A stretch of 64,000 bases of DNA. Origin: Nocardioides alkalitolerans. GTDB taxonomy: Bacteria > Actinomycetota > Actinomycetes > Propionibacteriales > Nocardioidaceae. Position 1 is the stretch's first letter, and the number at the start of each line of letters is the position of its first letter. The position numbers and the translations under genes are program-made. Positions 57,263 through 64,000 of this stretch are shown here, piece by piece. Location of the stretch: the NCBI GenBank assembly GCA_038184435.1, contig CP116227.1, positions 3,377,501 through 3,441,500 of the forward strand. Reading direction: 5' to 3'. Under the pieces are notes generated by a model that was not told the origin of the DNA, searched no databases, and saw only the letters and a list, made by a program, of their open reading frames with translations.

Positions 57263-58950
57263 TGGCTCTCCGCGGTAGCGAGGAACTCGTTGAGTCGGGC
57301 GGCGATCAGCTCACGGCGTTGGGTGACGAACTTCTCGAAGCCCTCGGGCACGGCGTTCGTGTCATCGAAGACCACGAGCTGCTTTGCCAGCTGCTCCTTG
57401 GAGTACTTCGGGGCGTAGTCGGCCGGAGCCTTGGCGCTGATGTCCTTATTGGTCTTGGAGCTGATGAAGGCGAGGTTGGCGATGTCGTCGACGTCGCGGC
57501 CGTCGACGTCGGGCCGGGCCTTCTTCATGTACGCCTTGGGGAAGACGTGGTGGAACTCGATCTTGTCAGCGTGCCCGGCGAGCTTGGGGCTGATGAGCAG
57601 GTTGGTCGCCCAGTCCTTCGCGCCGTCGGCGCGGAACGCGAGGAACATGGTCTTGAAGGCTCCGCTGCGTGCGGTGCGACCGACCAGGTCTGCGGCGGTG
57701 AAGTCGAGGCGCCCGACCTGCTGGACGAGCCGCTGGTTGAGTGCGCCGATCCTGTCCTCCGACCGCAGGGCGGCGAGGTCCTGGTCGAGCAGCGTCTCGG
57801 TCGATCCCCGTGAGTAGTGCCCCTTTGCGTTGGCCAGGAGGAACCACTTTCGGAACGCCGCGGCGTCGTTGTCGGAGATCTTGTAGTCCAGCTGGGCGCC
57901 CCAGTAGGCGGTGGCGATCATCAGGAACGGCGACGAGAGTAGGGCGGGGCTGTCGACGCCGACGTTCTGCTGGGCGAAATTGACCGCGAAGTCCATCGCG
58001 CGCTTGGTGCGCTTCCAGCCGTCCTCCAGCGCCTGCTGGGTCAGCGATGCGACGGTGAGGAACCGGGACTGGCCGGTGATGATCGCGATGAGCGTCTTGA
58101 GGTGTACACCAAGGTCCAGATCGAAGCCCCTGTGCGCGACCTCGGCCTGGTAGGCGTTGAAGAGGGCGAGAGACCCGTTCCACTTCGCGGTGATCTGGGC
58201 GAGGGCCAGGTCGGAGCTGCGGAGCTTGGCGCCGAGGGAGTTGACCCGTACGAAGATCTCGGTCACTTCCTCATAGGACTTCGACGGTTCGAGGATGTCG
58301 ACGCGGTAGGAGTAGTCGGCGATCGAGCGGAGCTGCTTGAGCCGTGCCGAGTAGCGCTCGTAGTTGGGGTCGTCGAAGCCGGTGACGCCGGCCGCCTTGA
58401 GCAGCTCTGAGTCGGACTTCTTGAACACGTCGGTCACCTTGACCCAGTTGGGCAGGGCGGCGACCTGGTTGCTGGCGACGACGAACGCCCGGCGGTTGAC
58501 GCGCGTGATCAGGTCGGAGTCGACGTCGTCGGCGTCGTCGGCGTCCTCGTGGCTGTCGTTGTCCTCGGCCACCTCGGTGATGAAGGTGAGCTCGTCGGGG
58601 TGGTCGAGGTTGAAGAGGATCTCGACCGGGCGCTTGCGGTTCTTGACCGTCACCGGCTCACCACGCAGCACCGCCGAGAGCGAGGTGAGGCGCTGCTGGC
58701 CGTCGAGGAGGAGGAGTGGCGCAGCTGCGCCGTCAGTGGTGGTGTCGACAGCGAATGCGCGGGTCTCGACCTTGGCGGCGGGCTGCCAGGTCAGGATCAC
58801 GCCGGAGGGGTACTCGCGGTAGAGCGAGTCCAGGAGGTCGCGCACCTTGGTGGAGGTCCAGACGTACTTGCGCTGCATCTCGGGCAGCTGCAGCTCGCCG
58901 CGCTCGATCTTGGCGACCAGTTCCCTGACCGGGTAGTCCGACTTCCCCAC
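57259..58950 (-). CDS. DUF262/HNH (GmrSD-like) nuclease embedded in the type I operon
   Basis: 563 aa from GTG 58950. The N-terminal DUF262 domain has LQLPEMQRKYVW and LLLLDGQQRLTSL (Asp83-Arg87), the ParB/Srx-like nucleotide-hydrolysing motif. The middle is helical. The C-terminal DUF1524-type HNH has EFHHVFPKAYM and IANLAFISSKTNKDIS. GmrSD-type enzymes cut modified DNA using NTP hydrolysis. It lies between hsdS and hsdR with 4-bp overlap to hsdR, so it is co-expressed and perhaps adds protection against phage with modified bases that escape HsdR. Confidence 0.9.
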   Translation of the reverse strand: MGKSDYPVRELVAKIERGELQLPEMQRKYVWTSTKVRDLLDSLYREYPSGVILTWQPAAKVETRAFAVDTTTDGAAAPLLLLDGQQRLTSLSAVLRGEPVTVKNRKRPVEILFNLDHPDELTFITEVAEDNDSHEDADDADDVDSDLITRVNRRAFVVASNQVAALPNWVKVTDVFKKSDSELLKAAGVTGFDDPNYERYSARLKQLRSIADYSYRVDILEPSKSYEEVTEIFVRVNSLGAKLRSSDLALAQITAKWNGSLALFNAYQAEVAHRGFDLDLGVHLKTLIAIITGQSRFLTVASLTQQALEDGWKRTKRAMDFAVNFAQQNVGVDSPALLSSPFLMIATAYWGAQLDYKISDNDAAAFRKWFLLANAKGHYSRGSTETLLDQDLAALRSEDRIGALNQRLVQQVGRLDFTAADLVGRTARSGAFKTMFLAFRADGAKDWATNLLISPKLAGHADKIEFHHVFPKAYMKKARPDVDGRDVDDIANLAFISSKTNKDISAKAPADYAPKYSKEQLAKQLVVFDDTNAVPEGFEKFVTQRRELIAARLNEFLATAESQ

Positions 58951-58961
58951 TCTGCCTCCCT

Positions 58962-60206
58962 CTACTCGGTCCCATCCTGTACGACGGCAGCGGTCTCCGG
59001 CTCGCGAATGCGACCAGAGAGCAGCTCCGGCAGGAGGGCATCGCGCAGCCCGCTAAGCCGCATGCTTTCTCCTCCGATCTGAAGCATGCAAACGAGCATC
59101 GGCTCAAGCGTTGCGTTGAGGTGCCGCGCAGAGTCGCCGTCGAGCGCGGGCCACGGCAGGTCGCGGAAGTTCGTGCTGTTGAGCCCGGGGATGGCGACGC
59201 CCGTGCCGCGCTTCCGCATCTCTAGGTCCATCCAAGGCGAGCGCAGAACCCAGTAGAGCAGCCCCTGAGAGATCCCCTCCGCTGCACGCACTCGATAGAC
59301 ATGCTCGTTGATCGTAGCGATAGCCGCCGGGAAGCCCTGACCGAAAGCGCTCACGTGGGGGATGAAGTTTCCCGGTCTTCCGCCGTCCTTGTAGACGAGC
59401 ACGTCACCATCTTGGAGCCGTCCTCGCCTCATAGTTTCAACGAATTCCTCTGACACGCGCTTGAACGCAGTCGTGGCTATGACGCCCGCCGATTGGATGC
59501 TTTCTGCGCCCAAACTGATCACGCCAGTGTCGGAGGCTGCCACGCCACCCTTCGGGCGCGAGCCAGTCTCCAAGACTGCAGCAACGTCGCCCATACGCCG
59601 GTTGAGGACGTACTCGGGCGTTCCGGTCGCGTCCATGACGAGAGCTGATTCGAGGATTGTCGCTCCAAGCGCCTCCAACAAGGAAGTCGCCCGGCGGTTG
59701 GAATCGATCTTGTCGTTGATCGCTTCGAGAACGTTGACGATCATGTTTCGCTCGGGGGTCAGCGTCGGCACTGGATAGGAGAGGAAGTCCGCGCGACTCA
59801 GCGCTACGACCGCGCTGCCCGTCGCGCGGCCGGCGCAGTAGGCGCGATACGCAGGCGTCCTGAGCAACCAGTAGATGTACCGCTCAAAGGGAAGGTCGCG
59901 CTCGCGAAACACCAGGCGCACGGTGTCCTGGGTCAGCCGTCCCGCTGGCACGGACTCGGGCAGGCGAGCGATCGAGCCGATCATCTCCCCGTCCTTCGTT
60001 GCCCCTTTCAGCGAGACGAACAGATCTCCCGGCGCGAGCATCAGATCCGGCGGGCACTCGCCGCCATAGGTCTTGAAGTCATTGCGAAACCCGCCGCCTG
60101 GAACGATGGAGCCCAACCCGAGCAGAGCGGGTCCGGGTTGACCGACGAGCGCACCCTTGTAGGTCTTGCCGCGGATCAGATCGACGTAGTCGCCGAGAAC
60201 GGCCAC
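58962..60206 (-). CDS. hsdS: Type I restriction-modification specificity subunit S
   Basis: 414 aa from GTG 60206, which follows the hsdM stop directly and has GGAG 10 nt upstream; a longer frame to GTG 60236 exists. Two target-recognition domains are visible: VAVLGDYVDLIRGKTYKG to about residue 150, and MGDVAAVLETGSRPKGG to about 340. Each ends in a helical spacer (PERNMIVNVLEAINDKIDSN and MRLSGLRDALLPELLSGRI). It sets the two half-sites of the recognised DNA sequence, which cannot be read from the protein by eye. Confidence 0.93.
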   Translation of the reverse strand: MAVLGDYVDLIRGKTYKGALVGQPGPALLGLGSIVPGGGFRNDFKTYGGECPPDLMLAPGDLFVSLKGATKDGEMIGSIARLPESVPAGRLTQDTVRLVFRERDLPFERYIYWLLRTPAYRAYCAGRATGSAVVALSRADFLSYPVPTLTPERNMIVNVLEAINDKIDSNRRATSLLEALGATILESALVMDATGTPEYVLNRRMGDVAAVLETGSRPKGGVAASDTGVISLGAESIQSAGVIATTAFKRVSEEFVETMRRGRLQDGDVLVYKDGGRPGNFIPHVSAFGQGFPAAIATINEHVYRVRAAEGISQGLLYWVLRSPWMDLEMRKRGTGVAIPGLNSTNFRDLPWPALDGDSARHLNATLEPMLVCMLQIGGESMRLSGLRDALLPELLSGRIREPETAAVVQDGTE

Positions 60207-60207
60207 G

Positions 60208-62241
60208 TCACTCAACTCCAAGGTTCGACATGCCACGGCGGATCTCTTCCTCCAGGTCCCGCCCGCGGTCGAACTCCGCGTACAGCTCCTTAGTGAGCCG
60301 GAGGATCTTGTCGGCGATCGGCTCGTCGTCGGCTACGGCCTCCTCGACGCCGACGTATCGACCGGGAGTGAGGACGAAGTCGTGGGCCTTGATCTCCTCC
60401 AGGCTGGCGGCCTTTGCGAAACCCGGGACGTCCTCGTAGGTCTCGACGGGCTCGACCACCGGGGAGGAGGGCTTGTTGCGCCAGCGGTGGTAAGTGTCGG
60501 CGATCCGTGCGATGTCGGTTTCGTCGAGGACGCGGAGGCGTCGGGTCTCCATCCGGCCGAGCTTGCGGGCGTCGATGAACAGCACCTCGCCGTGGCGGTC
60601 GCGGTGGCCGTTGCCGTGGCGCTCCTTGGAGACGAACCAGAGGCTGACCGGGATGCCGGTGTTGAAGAAGAGCCGGTCGGGCATCGCGACGATGCAGTCG
60701 ACCAGGTCGGCCTCGACCAGTTTGCGCCGGATGTCGCCCTCCCCTCCGGACTTCGACGACAGCGACCCGTTGGCGAGGACGAACCCGGCGGTGCCCTTCG
60801 GGGAGAGGTGGTGCACGAAGTGCTGGACCCAGGCGAAGTTCGCGTTGCCGGCCGGCGGGGTGCCGTACTTCCAGCGGGGGTCGTCGGCGAGCTTGGCGTC
60901 CCACCAGTTCGAGACGTTGAACGGCGGGTTGGCGAGGATGAAGTCGGCACGCAGGTCGGGGTGGAGGTCGGCGGTGAAAGTGTCAGCGGAGCGTTCGCCG
61001 AGGTCGGCCTCGATGCCGCGCAGGGCGAGGTTCATCTTGGCCAGTCGCCAGGTGGCGTCGGTGTACTCCTGGCCGTAGACGGAGATCTTGTCGGTGCTGC
61101 CGCCGTGGGCCTTCACGAACTCGGCCGACTGGACAAACATGCCGCCCGATCCGCAGGCGGGGTCGTAGACGCGGCCCTCGAACGGCTCGAGCATCTCGAC
61201 GAGCGTCTTGACCACGCTGCGGGGGGTGTAGAACGCGCCGGCGTCCTTGCCCGTCTCCTTGCCGGCGAACTGGCCGAGGAAGTATTCGTAGACCCGCCCC
61301 AGGACGTCGTCGGAGCCGTGGTCGTCGGTCTCGGTGAAACCGATGGAGCCGATCAGGTCGACGAGCTGGCCGAGGCGGCCCTTGTCGAGCCCTTCGCGTC
61401 CGTAGTTGCGCGGGAGGACGCCGCGGATGACGGGGTTCTCCTTCTCGATCAGGTCCATCGCGGCGTCGATGTCGGTGCCAATGGTCGGCAGCTTCGCCCG
61501 GTCCTGGATCGCTTTCCAGCGAGCCTCCTCCGGCACCCAGAAGACGTTCTTGGACCGGTACTCGTCGCGCACCTCGAGGAAGTCCGCGATGCGGTTCTCG
61601 GGCATCCTGTCTGCGACGAGCTCCGCTTCCAGTTCGCGACGGCGGGCCTCGAACCGGTCGGAGATGTACTTCAGGAAGACCAGGCCGAGGACGACGTGCT
61701 TGTACTCGCTCGGTTCCTGGTTGCCGCGCAGCGCGTCGGCCGCATCCCACAGCCGCTGCTCAAGCGACTTGGTCGGCTTCGCCGGCTTGCTCTTCGCCGC
61801 CGGCTTCGGCCTGGCGGCTGGGGGCGCGGCCTCGGCGCGTGCTGCCTTCGGCTGAGACGGAGCGTCCGCCTTGCCCGCGTCGACCTGCCGCCGGACGGCT
61901 CCACCCCGCCCACGCCCGAGTGCGATCTCATCCGTCGCGAGCAGCAGCGCCTTCGCGGCGTCGTACCGCTTCTCGCTCTTCCAGCCGAACTCGGTGCGGG
62001 CGCGTTGGTTGCCCATGGTCGAGCCGTCGTCCGGGAGGACTTCCCACAGCGCCTCGGCATCGAGGGAGACCTTGGTCCGGCTGACCCGCCCGCCCTCGAC
62101 CACCAGATGACCGCTCTCGACCAAGAGCTCGAGGTTCTCCTCGCCCAGCCTCGAGGCCAGTGGCCCTCGGTTCTTCAGCTCCCCCGGTTGCATCTCGATC
62201 AGCTCGTTCCACACGTCGTCCGGGATGGGCATGATCCACAT
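60208..62241 (-). CDS. hsdM: Type I restriction-modification methyltransferase subunit M
   Basis: 677 aa from ATG 62241; ATG 62232 is an alternative. The usual HsdM begins near residue 158 (SLEQRLWDAADALRGN). AdoMet motif I is DPACGSGGMF (360-369), and the catalytic NPPF is at 438-441. It methylates adenine in the HsdS-defined site. Residues 1-110 are an extra winged-helix-like domain, joined by a Lys/Ala/Pro-rich linker (120-157). A short repeat-derived insert (VVEPVET, about 595-601) is also present. First gene of the operon hsdM-hsdS-DUF262-hsdR. Confidence 0.95.
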   Translation of the reverse strand: MWIMPIPDDVWNELIEMQPGELKNRGPLASRLGEENLELLVESGHLVVEGGRVSRTKVSLDAEALWEVLPDDGSTMGNQRARTEFGWKSEKRYDAAKALLLATDEIALGRGRGGAVRRQVDAGKADAPSQPKAARAEAAPPAARPKPAAKSKPAKPTKSLEQRLWDAADALRGNQEPSEYKHVVLGLVFLKYISDRFEARRRELEAELVADRMPENRIADFLEVRDEYRSKNVFWVPEEARWKAIQDRAKLPTIGTDIDAAMDLIEKENPVIRGVLPRNYGREGLDKGRLGQLVDLIGSIGFTETDDHGSDDVLGRVYEYFLGQFAGKETGKDAGAFYTPRSVVKTLVEMLEPFEGRVYDPACGSGGMFVQSAEFVKAHGGSTDKISVYGQEYTDATWRLAKMNLALRGIEADLGERSADTFTADLHPDLRADFILANPPFNVSNWWDAKLADDPRWKYGTPPAGNANFAWVQHFVHHLSPKGTAGFVLANGSLSSKSGGEGDIRRKLVEADLVDCIVAMPDRLFFNTGIPVSLWFVSKERHGNGHRDRHGEVLFIDARKLGRMETRRLRVLDETDIARIADTYHRWRNKPSSPVVEPVETYEDVPGFAKAASLEEIKAHDFVLTPGRYVGVEEAVADDEPIADKILRLTKELYAEFDRGRDLEEEIRRGMSNLGVE
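60439..60462. repeat. REP-like element inside hsdM
   Basis: The motif TGGTCGAGCCCGTCGAGAC (minus strand) is, from my knowledge of actinobacterial genomes, part of a widespread short intergenic repeat family. Here it is read in frame as VVEPVET and leaves the hsdM frame open. Confidence 0.5.
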
Positions 62242-62357
62242 CTTCGGCCATGGCTCCGGCGGAAATCACGGGACCCGGGAATCCCCGTTGAGTCTTTCCC
62301 CCGCCAGTCCCCCACAGGAGCCGATCAGGGAAACGTTCCATCGGCCTCGAAATGACA

Positions 62358-62383
62358 GAAACCGCAGGCTGACCTGCGGTTTC
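62358..62383 (-). terminator. Terminator of tRNA-Ala
   Basis: An 11-bp perfect inverted repeat (62358-62368 / 62373-62383) with a 4-nt loop starts 6 bp past the tRNA 3' end; on the transcribed strand it is followed by T-rich TTTCTGTCATTT. Confidence 0.75.
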
Positions 62384-62389
62384 AGTGAG

Positions 62390-62462
62390 TGGAGCCTAGG
62401 GGACTCGAACCCCTAACCCCCTGCTTGCAAAGCAGGTGCGCTACCAATTGCGCCAAGGCCCC
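62390..62462 (-). tRNA. tRNA-Ala, anticodon TGC
   Basis: 73 nt with all four stems. The acceptor stem pairs GGGGCCT with AGGCTCC and holds the G3-U70 wobble that marks alanine tRNAs. The anticodon loop is CTTTGCAAG with TGC, the T loop is GTTCGAGTC and the discriminator is A73. CCA is not encoded. A terminator hairpin follows. It stands at the edge of the restriction island. Confidence 0.97.
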
Positions 62463-62515
62463 TTCACGCGTCGTACCGACGCGCTCACACCGCAGCTGCG
62501 GCGCGAAACAACAAA

Positions 62516-62638
62516 CTACTTGGACACCGGGTCCGTCGCCTCAGCCCACAGCGCCTGCTCGGCCTTGCTCTCGTCCATCTTCTTCTTGGCCAGGAGCACC
62601 CCGCCGACGGCGAGCAGCGTGACGATGATCTTCTTCAT
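62516..62638 (-). CDS. DLW-39 family small membrane protein
   Basis: 40 aa from ATG 62638, with a GGAG RBS 8-9 nt upstream. A membrane helix (residues 3-18), KKK patch and the acidic C-terminus with LWAEATD match the DLW-39 family, which lies beside tRNA-Ala and gyrA in actinobacteria. Function unknown. It marks the return to the conserved near-origin backbone. Confidence 0.9.
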   Translation of the reverse strand: MKKIIVTLLAVGGVLLAKKKMDESKAEQALWAEATDPVSK

Positions 62639-62790
62639 GGACTCCAGGCCTCCTGAGCAGGTCGAACGACGTCCGAGGCTACCCCACCCGACTGACCGGT
62701 GACGCACCACCCGTTCGGGCCTACGCTGCGTGTGCCACGTCACATGCCACTGGCAAAGGCCACGCCCCAGAACCGCCTCGGGAGAACACG

Positions 62791-63714
62791 ATGAAGAAGC
62801 TCCTCCGCGCCGCATGCGCGCTCACCCTCGGCCTCGCGACCGTCGCGGCCGGCTCCGGGACGACCGCGCAGGCCGCGGCCCCGACGTACCGCGAGGGCAA
62901 CCTCGCCACTGCCGTCGCCAACTTCTTCGCGAGCCCGGCCTACCTGCCCGGCGTGAACAATTGGAATTGCGCGCCAAGCCCGGAGCACCCCGAGCCCGTC
63001 ATCCTGCAGCACGCGACCTTCGTCAACTTCGGCTCCAACTTCGTGAAGCTCGCGCCGCGGCTGCTCAACGAGGGGTACTGCGTCTACGCCCAGAACTACG
63101 GCATGACCCTCTCCTCCTTCGGCCGCGTCGGCGGCCTCGGCGCGGTCGAGAAGTCGGTCGCCTCCTTCGGCGCGTTCGTCGACCAGGTGCGCACCCGCAC
63201 GGGCTCCGCGAAGGTCGACGTCGTCGGCCACAGCCAGGGCGGGCTGATCGCCTACGCCTACATCAAGTCCGGCGGCGCGCAGAAGATCGACGACTACATC
63301 GCATGGGGCGGCAGCCAGAACGGCACCACCCTCAACGGCATCGCCACCCTCGGCCAGTCGCTCCGCCTCCTCGGCTTCGCGGAGGGCTTCGCCGGCCTCC
63401 TCCAGGCACCCGGCGTCACCGACCAGGCCCGCGGCAGCCGCTTCATGAACCAGTTCCTCGCCGACCCGACCGTCCCCGCGGGTCCGGACTACCTGACGAT
63501 CCAGACGCGGTACGACACCGTCGTCACGCCCTACGCCACGCAGTCCATCCCGGGCGCCGAGAACGTCGTGCTCCAGGACCTGTGCGCCGACGACCGTGTC
63601 GGCCACGTCGGGCTGTTCCTCGACGAGCCCACCCTGCAGCTCACCGTCAACGCGCTCAACGACGGCCCCGAGGGCTTCCAGCCCGAGTGCCGCGGCTACG
63701 GCCCCGCGCTCTGA
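62791..63714 (+). CDS. Secreted triacylglycerol lipase/esterase
   Basis: 307 aa from ATG 62791. The signal peptide ends at AQA (about residue 29). The alpha/beta-hydrolase fold contains the oxyanion strand PVILQHATFVNFGSN and nucleophile elbow GHSQGG, and the late acid and base lie in TRYDTVVTP and GHVGLFLDEP. A few Cys could form disulphides. It resembles streptomycete secreted lipases. It hydrolyses lipid esters outside the cell. Confidence 0.9.
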   Translation: MKKLLRAACALTLGLATVAAGSGTTAQAAAPTYREGNLATAVANFFASPAYLPGVNNWNCAPSPEHPEPVILQHATFVNFGSNFVKLAPRLLNEGYCVYAQNYGMTLSSFGRVGGLGAVEKSVASFGAFVDQVRTRTGSAKVDVVGHSQGGLIAYAYIKSGGAQKIDDYIAWGGSQNGTTLNGIATLGQSLRLLGFAEGFAGLLQAPGVTDQARGSRFMNQFLADPTVPAGPDYLTIQTRYDTVVTPYATQSIPGAENVVLQDLCADDRVGHVGLFLDEPTLQLTVNALNDGPEGFQPECRGYGPAL

Positions 63715-63740
63715 GCTGAGACCACAGTCGGCGAGGGCGC

Positions 63741-64000
63741 TCAGCGCTCCCTGAGCGCCTTCGCCGGCAGGTCCTCCACCGCGACGTACCCCTCGTCCAC
63801 CAGCCGCCGCAGGAACCGGGCCACCGTGAAGCGTCGACGCTTAGGGTCCCGCACCTCGACCGTCGGCACCTCGTCCCGTGTCACCAGCCGCGGCCACCAC
63901 GGCACCCCGAGCACGCGCCGCCGCTCCCGCAGCTCGATCCGGTAGCGGAACACCTGCGCCGGCGTCCCCGGGGGCGAGTGCGCGTAGACCTGCAGGAAGT
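63741..64000 (-). CDS. Incomplete gene, hypothetical protein C-terminus
   Basis: The frame is open to the end of the window and the start lies beyond it. The visible 86 residues are Arg-rich, with LGVPWWPRLVTRDEVPTV and ARFLRRLVDEGYVAVEDLP. I do not recognise the family. It is convergent with the lipase gene. Confidence 0.5.
   Translation of the reverse strand, partial: FLQVYAHSPPGTPAQVFRYRIELRERRRVLGVPWWPRLVTRDEVPTVEVRDPKRRRFTVARFLRRLVDEGYVAVEDLPAKALRER

Noticed and set aside
62390..62462. tRNA-Ala as attachment site of an integrated element
   Set aside because: I found no second copy of the tRNA 3' end near 51 kb or elsewhere, and no integrase gene, so integration at this tRNA is not supported.

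Overview
The window is about 70 % or more G+C, and its genes use GTG starts, ATGA/GTGA overlaps and C/G third positions. It looks like the chromosome of a high-GC actinobacterium. Gene order and protein resemblance suggest the Propionibacteriales (Nocardioides-like); that is inference, because no rRNA or other species marker is present. Both ends carry the conserved actinobacterial near-origin block: a PASTA kinase tail, pknB, a DUF881 gene, crgA, a rhomboid gene and ppiA on the left (1-5.8 kb), and tRNA-Ala plus a DLW-39 gene on the right (62.4-62.6 kb). In mycobacteria these two parts are adjacent, so most of the 56 kb between them looks like lineage-specific or acquired DNA.

Layout. 1-8.8 kb: growth and cell-division kinases, CrgA, rhomboid protease, cyclophilin, SURF1 and an orphan response regulator. 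The crgA/rhomboid gap holds an 80-bp palindrome and two DnaA-box sequences. 8.9-10.2 kb: a complete IS30-family element. 10.3-18.0 kb: one long leftward operon (oligopeptide-type ABC transporter, LysR regulator, nitrilase-family amidase, HpcH/HpaI aldolase), with a LysR-type box placed where an activator would bind. 18.4-20.6 kb: eutBC, the two subunits of B12-dependent ethanolamine ammonia-lyase. 20.8-26.4 kb: a HAD phosphatase, a GntR repressor and a polyol-kinase/two-flavoprotein operon under a GntR-type operator. 26.7-34.3 kb: a glycosyltransferase/TetR pair, a SulP transporter/MerR pair, an ECF41 sigma factor and two flavin oxidoreductases.

34.4-39.1 kb: a siderophore utilisation cluster (reductase, lipoprotein, two permeases, ATPase) behind an IdeR/DtxR iron box. 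A second iron-box operon (another lipoprotein and reductase) lies at 46.9-48.9 kb; it has no permease and probably shares the first set. 39.2-45.1 kb is the most unusual part: a NERD nuclease-like gene, a 400-bp gap full of hairpins and paired repeats, then a tight three-gene set (J-domain plus pseudokinase, von Willebrand A protein, and a PurA-like adenylosuccinate synthetase paralogue) followed by a Fic protein with its own palindromic promoter. I consider this triad the best candidate for an undescribed system.

48.9-51.1 kb: a Tat-exported cholesterol oxidase and a divergent TetR regulator. 51.2-62.2 kb: a defence island. It begins with a scar (a truncated HNH-nuclease gene abutting a frameshifted membrane-protein gene), then a DUF6119/TIGR04141 gene, then a leftward type I restriction-modification operon hsdM-hsdS-DUF262/HNH-hsdR ending next to tRNA-Ala. 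The window closes with a secreted lipase and an incomplete gene.
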